Assembly (NCBI GenBank): GCA_013398275.1
Contig: VZSE01012296.1
Location: 893,425 to 957,424, forward strand
Direction of reading: 5' to 3'
DNA length: 64,000 nucleotides
From: Promerops cafer
Taxonomy: Eukaryota; Chordata; Aves; Passeriformes; Nectariniidae
A program made the position numbers and the translations under genes. Position 1 is the stretch's first letter; every line of letters begins with the position of its first letter. The notes under the pieces are model-generated. The model had not been told where the DNA came from, searched no databases, and saw only the letters and a program-made list of their open reading frames with translations. Positions 56,751 through 64,000 of the stretch are shown here, one piece after another.

Positions 56751-57540
56751 TGGGCACCTCAGCCCTCACACGCGGCTCCAACGCCTCAGTGACAGGCCGC
56801 CCCTCACCTCTACACACCCGGAGCGGGAGCAGCCACTCGAGACACCCATTTTCTGCCCAGCCCCACCTCTGAAACACCCAGGGAGGGGCGGGATGTGCCG
56901 CCCAAGACACCCGTCTTCCGCCCAGACCCCGCCTCAGCTCCGCCTGTGAACACGGAGCAAATCTCCCCGCACAGTTCGGCTCCGCGCCATCATGCGCCCC
57001 GCCCGCCACAAAATGGCGGCCACATTCTGAGGCGCTGGTGGAGCCCGTGTTCCTATTGGCTGGTTCAGAGCACCTGACCCATGGGCCGGGCGCTGATTGG
57101 CCAGTGCCCTGAGGCGGGCTCGCACGGCGATAAGACGACGAACCGCGGAGTTGCTGCCCTGAGGGCTTTGCCAAGATGGCGGCCGCGGGGCCCCCGCTGA
57201 CATGGTGAGCGCGTCTCCCTCTCCTTGAGGGGCCTGGCTGGGCGCGCCTGAGGCGTGGGCGACGGACACAGCTGCGCGCTGCTGCGCCGGGAGCAGAACG
57301 CGCTGCGGCCCGGGGGGAGCGGTGTGGGCTCGGTTCCCGCCCCGCCGGGCGCCTCCGTGAGGGCGCATGCGCCACTGCCTGCCGCTCCCGCCATGGGAGC
57401 GGGAGGAGCGCGAGCGTTGCCGCGGGCAGCGCTCGGCTGTGGGCCCGGGCGTGCTCCGCGCTGCGGGGCCGCGGGGGCCTGTCACTCCACGGCGTGCATT
57501 CTGGGCGGGGACCTTGTTCGTGTTTCGAATACGAAAAGCC
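56750..57540 (+). promoter_or_regulatory. ICE2: ICE2 CpG-island promoter
   Basis: About 800 bp are dense in G+C and CpG around the first ICE2 exon. There is no TATA box. Visible elements: an SP1-type GGGGCGGG (56885-56892), two inverted CCAAT boxes ATTGG (57055-57059 and 57096-57100), and two YY1-type motifs (AAAATGGCGGC at 57010-57020 and AAGATGGCGGC at 57173-57183, the latter containing the start codon). A 32-bp motif is repeated imperfectly (56838-56869 and 56903-56935: gacaccc-tcttc-gcccag-ccc-cctc). This is the usual structure of a housekeeping promoter; the start site itself cannot be fixed from sequence, but the second YY1 motif suggests it is just upstream of 57173. Confidence 0.8.
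57176..57204 (+). CDS. ICE2: ICE2 exon 1 (start codon)
   Basis: ATG at 57176 lies in a strong initiation context (A at -3, G at +4) inside the CpG island. The frame MAAAGPPLT plus two bases (TG) ends at the donor gtgagc. Splicing to 58112 completes TGG, giving LTWDIPPKNG, which matches the remembered human ICE2 stretch LNWDISPKNG and fixes both the start exon and phase. ICE2 (formerly NARG2) is a subunit of the little elongation complex with ICE1, ELL and ZC3H8, which supports Pol II and Pol III transcription of snRNA genes (known for the human and fly complexes). The first residues differ from human, as is common at this end. Confidence 0.8.
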
Positions 57541-58111
57541 CTGCAAATACGTTATTCGGCTCTTTAACCCTAGAGAGGCGAGGTGGGTTGGAGTTAGTTT
57601 GTGAGGCAAAACGTAAATCTTTGCTCGTGCCTTTCACAGTAGTTAGGAAGGTTGGGATTGTATAAACCCTGTTTACTTGAACGGCTGTGTTAGAAAAAAG
57701 AAAAAGGTCATACAGAAGGTCAGATCAGCGTAGAAGACAAGAACAAATCTTTTCTGAAAAGCTAAAACCGGTGTATTTTTCTCAAAAATTCCGGCGTTTT
57801 CAACCCAAAGTTTGTTTTTGATTTATGGACCTATGAAAGTGTGAAACTCTAATCAGAATTTCTCTCACCATACCTAGAATTGATATCTGGTATTAATGAA
57901 ATTCTTTTGTACTGTGAAGAATTTTACTATCAAAGAACATAAAGCATTAGTGCATACGTAACTTCCATAAAGAGGAAATCTGGAACCACTGTGTAGGTGG
58001 CCTCTTTTTTTTCATATAAATTAATTATGGATTTTGTTTCTCAGGGACAGATGTGGCCTTTAATTTTTGCTTGTTTTGCAATATATTTATTTTTAAATTT
58101 TCTTTTATTAG
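57205..58111 (+). other. ICE2: ICE2 intron 1
   Basis: The 0.9-kb intron is GC-rich for its first 330 bp (the rest of the CpG island), then A/T-rich. No other features are seen. Confidence 0.75.
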
Positions 58112-58216
58112 GGATATTCCACCAAAAAATGGCAAAGAAGTATTTTTCTCCCATGAACTTTATGAAAAATATTCCTTGTCTCTGAGCCTCTCTGAACTCT
58201 GGCATTTATCAAACAG
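58112..58216 (+). CDS. ICE2: ICE2 exon 2
   Basis: The 105-nt exon lies between tcttttattag and gtatat. It encodes residues 11-44 plus split Arg45: DIPPKNGKEVFFSHELYEKY, SLSLSLSELWHLSN. The pattern PKNG-x-x-x-FFS-x-E-x-Y and L-x-x-LSNR agrees with the N-terminus of vertebrate ICE2 as I recall it. No known domain covers this region. Confidence 0.88.
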
Positions 58217-60438
58217 GTATATTATTTTATCATTTTGTGCTCTTTGTTATCATCCTATGGCTACATCCCCATACTGTTTTGGGGAAAGCTGCATGTTGTC
58301 TGGCACACAAGGATTTGTTACTGACTCCTTGGGCCAGCTGTTGGCCTGTGCTTTATCTGTTGTGAAAGCTCAGAAAGCAGGAGGAGTCTGGGTTGAGTCC
58401 TTTGGTCTGGGAAATGAAGCTGTGTGAACACAGGTGGTACAGGTAGTGTTGTCTTTGTAGTTTTGGTGTAATTTTTGTATTTTCTTAGGTTGAGGAAGTA
58501 GAATAACATTTATTTCACATAGTGAAAAGTGTGGCTCATGCTGCTGGAGCTCAGCATTTGGAGGAATGTATTTAGACTCTTGGTTTAAGAAGTTACTAAA
58601 TTGATAAGAGAGGTGAATGTGACGCCTGGTGCATGAACCTTCACACTCAGAGGAATGTGGATGGGAAACCATGTAACTGGGGAATTCAGCATGTGGGGAA
58701 ATTATTTGTTCAAAAGGGGAATTACTGTGTTTTTATGAACTGACAATGAGAGTGTGCATTTGAGGGGGCTGCCTCTTACATCACATGACTTCATCCCACA
58801 TCTTTAGCTAGAGAAGATTGTTCTGGTTCATATTTATTGGAGCAACTTTCCTTCAATTGGCAAGATACAAGCACAGCCTCACTGTTTGTTACTGGTACAT
58901 CTGCTTGTGGGATTCTTCCTGGTGTTACTGGTACATCTTCTTGTGGGATACTGGCACTGCTGTGGGATTCTTCCTTAAAAGAGTTTCTGGAGTGGACACT
59001 CAAGAGTGGCCAACTGTGTGTGGTTCGAGTGGGTTTACAGCCAGAAGCAGCCAGAGAGGTTGCACCTGGTAAAAATCAGAAATCGATGGAGCTGGGTTGT
59101 GTGACCAGAGTCAACAGGAAGATAAATTAAACCTGTTGAAGCAAGTGTGGAAAGCTGGAGGAAATTTGCTGGTTTTGGGGAGTTTCCCATAGATGGTTAC
59201 CAGAGTGTATGTTCTCTTGGTGTAGAAGCAGTGAAAGCGGGTTGCTGATAAAATGAAGGCAAGAAATTTAAGCCGTCAGCTCAAATAAAGTACAATACTG
59301 TAAATATGGACAGAAAAGCTCTGTCAGATTATTTTGGTTTGCACCCCAATGAAGACTGTGACAGCAGTGCATACTGAAATGATCTTGATGTGCTGCCATT
59401 TCATTCAGTGCTGAATATAGCCAATTTAAGCTGCTAGAATTTCTTGATGTTCTTACACTGGCATATCTGAGTCAGCATCTTGTTGCTGCTACAGCTTAAT
59501 TAAATTTGCCAGTTTGTGCCACAAGGATGGACACATTCTCTCATTTAGAGAGACAGCTGTGAAGTGTTATTAAGAACTATGGATGTGATACTGCTGGGTT
59601 TGAATGACACTTGAGATGTTTTCTACTGCTGAAATAGTATCTTAAAAATATGCTCATTCCAAGATCAGCAGTTAATGTTAATTTTGTTAGCCTTAAATAT
59701 TTTCTCTCTTAAGTACAATTATTTTAAATAGATCAGGTCTAGGCTGGTTGGCCTTTGTTTACTGGAGTTTTAAGAATGAGCTTTATGTTACTTCTTTATT
59801 CTTATTAGAACAGCCATGTCACTTGCCCTAGCCTACTGTTAATTTTGGTGACTGAGTCCAGCATTGTTTAGAGCAGAAAATTAAATGCTTGATTTGTGTA
59901 CTCTGTAAGAATTTCTTCATTGAAATCTGGAATTTGTATTGTTACAATGAAGTAATTTTAATTTCCTTCTTCTGCAATGAAGGAAAGGTTTTTTCTAGTT
60001 AAATCTTTCTCCTTCACTATCAGAACTGACTGACAAGTCTAACCTTTTTGAGTGCAAACAGTTTCTGAACAGTGGCCATCAGTGACTGATGAAATGTGGA
60101 GGTTCTTTATCTTTTCATTAATAATGTGTGTTTCCAGAACAAAGAGTGTTTCATATTTAGCTTGTTAACACCATTTTGTTTTTTCAAAAAAAGAAAACCC
60201 TACCTTTTTTTGTTGGTTTGTTTTTAAACCAGTTGCAGACCTGCTGCTGGCACTAAGGGTTAGTCTGATTGTACAGGTGAAGTTTTAGAATAAAAACAGT
60301 CCACTGGCACAGATAGGAATTGGAATAGCAGTGTCTCTCAGAGCAGTTCAGGCTTGCACAGCTGCCTTTATTGTTTCTGACTAATATTAGTATTTATGTG
60401 AAGACTGCAAATTCGTTAATTTGTTACTTTTCTTTCAG
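58217..60438 (+). other. ICE2: ICE2 intron 2
   Basis: A 2.2-kb A/T-rich intron. It contains a two-copy 36-bp minisatellite starting tgttactggtacatct at 58887 and 58923, the second copy followed by a partial third (tgctgtgggattcttcc). Nothing else is recognised. Confidence 0.8.
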
Positions 60439-60706
60439 AGAGGCAAAGAAAAATGTGGAGGCATTGGCAAACTCTTCAGAAAACAGACAGACTTCTGGCA
60501 TGCAGGCTGCAGAGTCACTAGAGGTGGAGGCTAAAAGCCCAGCTGATGACCATCCTCTTCCAGAACCCAGACTCCCCTATCCATTTACCTCTTGTTTGAC
60601 TGAGAAGGAGCAGAGAACATACTTGTATCTGATGACTAAGTTCTCAAAAAAAAGAAACCATTTCCAAGTTAATGCAGCAAGTCAAAGGGAATTTTTGACA
60701 TATATG
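60439..60706 (+). CDS. ICE2: ICE2 exon 3
   Basis: The 268-nt exon lies between ttttctttcag and gtaaga, coding residues 45 (split)-134. The first half is a variable, Ser/Glu/Ala-rich, probably disordered linker (AKKNVEALANSSENRQTSGM and onwards). The second half is the conserved block PEPRLPYPFTSCLTEKEQRT with YLYLMTKFSKK, corresponding to human PKPRVPYPRFSRFSQREQRS with YVDLLVKYAK by recall. Ends in phase 0 after YM. Translation without splicing continues into a meaningless tail, so the donor at 60707 is required. Confidence 0.92.
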
Positions 60707-61808
60707 GTAAGATATAAACATTTGACCATCACAGAGGGAGTCATACATTTTTTTTTTCTTACAAAGAATAAAGGAAAAGGGACAAATTTATTTTCAGTTC
60801 AGTTTGTCATAATTAGTCATAGAATTCTTGGTATTATGAAAGGTAATAAAGGTTTGAAGTATTCAGGATAAGCTTTTTAATAGAAATTGGAAGTGTATTT
60901 GGTTATTTCATTGAAATTGGGGTTTTGTGGCTTTTTTGTTTTGTTGGGTTTTTTTTTTTAAAGTGATCTGAACAACTGAGGGTAAGTGTAGATCTTTCAC
61001 AACTCACCAAATAGCGCCCCCAGCCCCCCAAAAACCCCCTTTTTTTTCTGAGGAGGAAGTTAAAAGTTGTCCTTACTGTGATTTTAGCGTTTCATAGGGG
61101 CATGTAGCAGTCTTAGGTAGCGTTAGGCTGTGGATGCATTTTGATGTGATCGTTGCCAGCTGTGGGAGCTTTGTTCCTTAGCAGGGGAGGGCCCGGTGTG
61201 CTGCCCTGCTGTGCTCAAACAGGGGAAGGGCTGAGTTCACCCCTGCTGCTGAGTCTCAGCAGTGTGTTTAAATGGGCCACCTTCATGTTGGGCGGGAGGA
61301 TCATTTTAGTTGTGTCCTGTAAAATGTAATTAATCAGCAGATTGTTTTGAGCCATTGCATTTGGTTTCCCATGTTTCCTTATTAATGCTGATTTCTGTAT
61401 TTTATGCTGTAACAATGGAGATATCATTTCCAGGCACATCAGTAACTACTGTGTTGTTGTTACTTATCATTTCTCATGAAATCAGAACTCCTATATCTTT
61501 GTGACTTTGCTGTGTAAATTTCATCACCATGTCTTGTAACGTCTCTATTTATCAATCACCAAATCAAAGGAAACTTGCTCTTTGTTGGGGATGGTGTGTT
61601 GTCGGTTTGAAATTTTTTTAAAGGAAATGGGCCTTGCAAAAAATTTTTTACTTAAGTGAAACTGAACGCTTGCCAAATTAAGTAGCAAGTGGAATTTGTT
61701 CCTTCCCTCATCTCATTACCTGTACTGTCTCTCTGTAAATTTTGTTGGTTGCATATCTAGCATAGAGGATTCTGTTTTGTCTTAAAAATAGATTTTTCCT
61801 TCTCCCAG
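60707..61808 (+). other. ICE2: ICE2 intron 3
   Basis: A 1.1-kb intron with T-rich stretches and a C-rich tract (about 61013-61040). No genes or repeats are recognised. Confidence 0.85.
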
Positions 61809-61928
61809 CAAATGAAAGAAGTAGTAAACAACGAAATTGCAGAATTCATGAAATTTGCCCAAAACGCTGCAAAGAGCTGCGCCCAAGATTATGATGCCAT
61901 CTCTGAAGATGCACTATGTTATACTGAG
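61809..61928 (+). CDS. ICE2: ICE2 exon 4
   Basis: The 120-nt exon (ccttctcccag to gtaatt) is in phase 0 at both ends and encodes residues 135-174: QMKEVVNNEIAEFMKFAQNA, AKSCAQDYDAISEDALCYTE. It is predicted to be helical and matches human ICE2 MKKHVNEEVTEFLKFLQNSA, KKCAQDYNMLSDDARLFTE closely by recall. Because its length is a multiple of three, skipping it would keep the frame. Confidence 0.94.
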
Positions 61929-63195
61929 GTAATTACCAATGCCATGCTTGATTCCAGCCCTTCTTCAAAAATCTTCTTGGGGTCATGATTAGGATACGTA
62001 GAACTGCTCGTGGGACGTGGTGTTCCCTGGCCTGCTGATTTTATGTTGGGATGAGATGGGGAAGTGGCCGTTTCCCGTATGCTGCGCAGTGTGGCTTGGC
62101 CTGTGCTTCGTCGGAGCTTAAAAGATGTGATAGAAGAAATCACTTTTTACAGTACTGCAGAAATATTTATTCATCATGTAAATAAATTGCTTCTTTATAT
62201 TCAGGAAAGGAGGAGCTGCATTTTAAGTGTGCATTTCCGTTAAGAAGTGGCTCCTAGATGTACACTACTGGACAGAATGTTAAGCTTTCCTCCACAGGAA
62301 AGCTTAGTAGCATGTAAGAGTAGCATGTTATAAAGTCACTTTAATTAGAAGTTACTCAGGCTTTAATCATAACCCTCTGCAAGTTCATGCTGTGTTAAAT
62401 ATCCACTTTGATGATTCTAAGATCAAACATGAATGCAACTTCTTGTATCATTCTTGGGTTTATAGCACATTTTTGAAAAAAAGTTCATTAAACTTTCCCA
62501 TTAGTGGGTTAACACAGAGTTTGGGCAGGTGTGAAGACAAACACCTTGCTTTCTTTTTTTGCCCCCTAAATATTGGGATTGGCTTTGCAAGTTTGTATCT
62601 TGTCATCTGGTCACAAAATACATTTCCAGTCTTCAAGTCCTATTTATTGTTAATACCCTGACTTAAAAATTAAATAGAGGCCCATATTTTGTTTTAACCA
62701 ATACTTGCAGAACTAACTCATTCTAGTTACTAAATAAAATCTACATATCCTAAATACCTAATTCGGGTATTGTAAAAAATTATGTAGAGTTGACATGATA
62801 GTGAATTTCAACACAAATGGAATCATCCTATGCCTTTACCTTTGTGACTTATGCCTAGGCTTAGTAGTAACACAAAAAAATATGACTTTGTCTAAAAGCC
62901 AAGATAAATAACTGAAAAGAAAATTACCTGGTTTAACACATTTCAGACTGTACTAAACTGCATGTTTTTAATTATTGGCCTGAGTTGTGTGTATACATTG
63001 TCAGCCTTGCTTATGAAGGGCTGAGGAGAATCTGGAATATATTGCAGTTCTCATAGCAGTGGTTGTAAGAGATTATAGATCTGTACTGGTACCTGCAAGT
63101 TTTTAAACGCAAATTAAAATTGCAGAAAAAACCTTTAAAAATTAAATTCTTGTGAAAGATACAAATGCATAAATTCTTTATCTTTTTTGTGTTAG
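61929..63195 (+). other. ICE2: ICE2 intron 4
   Basis: A 1.27-kb intron. A small inverted repeat with 11-bp arms (taagctttcct and aggaaagctta) and a 4-nt loop lies at 62281-62306, followed by a short direct repeat (gtagcatgtaa and gtagcatgtta). Nothing else is seen. Confidence 0.85.
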
Positions 63196-63330
63196 GAATT
63201 GCTACGTGCGTGTATTGGACATGTGCAGAAGTATCCAGAGTTTTACACCCTGCAGGAGATCATGAGTATCATGGGAGGAAAGTTTCATACACAGCTGACC
63301 TTTAGGCTGGAAAAAAATCTTCTTGCAATG
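63196..63330 (+). CDS. ICE2: ICE2 exon 5
   Basis: The 135-nt exon (ttttttgtgttag to gtaata) is in phase 0 at both ends, residues 175-219: ELLRACIGHVQKYPEFYTLQ, EIMSIMGGKFHTQLTFRLEK, NLLAM. LRACI-x-x-VxKYxEFYTL and the following SxMG motif agree with the vertebrate ICE2 sequence (human ILRACIEQVKKYSEFYTLHE by recall). Confidence 0.95.
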
Positions 63331-63678
63331 GTAATACCTTATGTAGATGTGGGTTTTTTTAAGTAAGTAGAATTACGTCAGAATTGTGTTAGGCAAGGAT
63401 TAGGGATTTTTGCAATTATTATTCAGTTCTTGAGTTGGGGGTTATAATTTAAATTATTAATTAAAACTTTAATAAAAATATTTTGGTAGTAAGTCTGTTG
63501 ACACTTTTCATGAGATGTTTGCCATAAAAAGATTACATTAATAGTATGTTTTCTCATATCACATAACTTTCTAATGGACCTGTGTAAATTCCTAATACTT
63601 TGCTTCATAAGAAGTGCAGTGTTGGGTGAGCATGATTGCTGTGAAAGCTGTTTTTTGACACTGCTTGATTTCCCCCAG
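63331..63678 (+). other. ICE2: ICE2 intron 5
   Basis: A 348-bp A/T-rich intron without features. Confidence 0.85.
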
Positions 63679-63795
63679 GGTACAGCAAGACGTGGTAAAA
63701 CAGATTTCCCTTCCATGCCTGTTCAGCTGCCCACAGATTATAGCACCATTACATCTATTATAACCCCAGAAAAAAAGGCTCACGTTATGCATAAT
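63679..63795 (+). CDS. ICE2: ICE2 exon 6
   Basis: The 117-nt exon (gatttcccccag to gtaagt) is in phase 0 at both ends, residues 220-258: GTARRGKTDFPSMPVQLPTD, YSTITSIITPEKKAHVMHN. FPSMPVQL and the following DxxTI-x-x-x-x-x-EKKAxxMH pattern resemble human ICE2 (FPSMPIKL by recall). The rest of the gene, including the conserved C-terminal NARG2 domain, lies beyond the window. Confidence 0.92.
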
Positions 63796-64000
63796 GTAAG
63801 TAACCTTTTTATTGTCATTTTAAAGGCATATTTTGCACAGAAGTGCAATCTGATCCTTTTAACGTGTTGAAGGTTTTAGATTGCATTGGACCATTAAATA
63901 GCTGGTATTTCTGTTTGTGTTCTTCTACTGCAAAAATCAGGGAGTTTTCATTCTGTAGAACTGAGATTTTTGACTGTTTATTCCACATAACTTTTTATCA
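63796..64000 (+). other. ICE2: ICE2 intron 6, start
   Basis: Intron sequence after the donor at 63796, running to the window end. No feature is visible. Confidence 0.8.

Noticed and set aside
56680..57609. 309-residue minus-strand open frame across the ICE2 promoter
   Set aside because: It lies in a CpG island where stop codons are rare, is Arg/Ala/Pro-rich with no recognisable domain, and overlaps the ICE2 start exon on the other strand. I treat it as chance.
1..64000. CRISPR arrays, bacterial operons, tRNA or rRNA genes, endogenous retroviruses
   Set aside because: No array, operon structure, clear tRNA/rRNA sequence or paired LTR was seen; the window is ordinary vertebrate nuclear DNA.

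Overview
The window is vertebrate nuclear DNA, almost certainly from a bird. It carries the 3' part of RORA (retinoic-acid-receptor-related orphan receptor alpha) followed, on the same strand, by the 5' part of ICE2/NARG2 (little elongation complex subunit 2). This is the same gene order and relative orientation I recall for amniotes. Introns are interrupted by CR1 LINE fragments, the dominant bird retrotransposon, plus old MIR-type SINE remnants and few other repeats. The exact species cannot be told from the sequence.

Layout. Bases 1-23207 are intron upstream of the first RORA DNA-binding-domain exon. This stretch holds a CR1 copy, MIR remnants, a 45-bp minisatellite and an unexplained intronic CpG island. 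Nine RORA coding exons follow between 23208 and 44770, all with GT-AG borders and matching phases. Together they encode 458 residues, exactly the part shared by all RORA isoforms (RORalpha4 is 468 residues, so only its 10 isoform-specific residues lie outside). Both zinc fingers, the C-terminal extension, the hinge, the ligand-binding domain and the AF-2 helix are intact. A long 3'UTR of about 10 kb runs to a poly(A) signal near 54860 and contains a degraded hAT-type DNA transposon. The intergenic gap is only about 2 kb. The CpG-island promoter of ICE2 (about 56750-57540) is followed by six ICE2 coding exons (57176-63795), and the gene runs off the window end.

Assembly quality matters here. 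Three single-N gaps (9519, 30629, 32510) each sit exactly between two nearly identical direct copies (1235, 173 and 1833 bp). This is what uncollapsed contig overlaps or haplotypes look like, not biology. The 1833-bp case duplicates the RORA exon encoding the second zinc finger (31411-31552 and 33245-33386), and using both copies would break the reading frame. A fourth N lies inside a poly-T run at 40003.

The two genes are functionally unrelated neighbours as far as is known. RORA is a DNA-binding nuclear receptor of the circadian, metabolic and cerebellar programmes. ICE2 is part of the little elongation complex used for snRNA transcription. I found no convincing new biological system. The best leads are the intronic CpG island, a perfect 18-bp-arm hairpin at 29075-29113, and the transposon embedded in the RORA 3'UTR.
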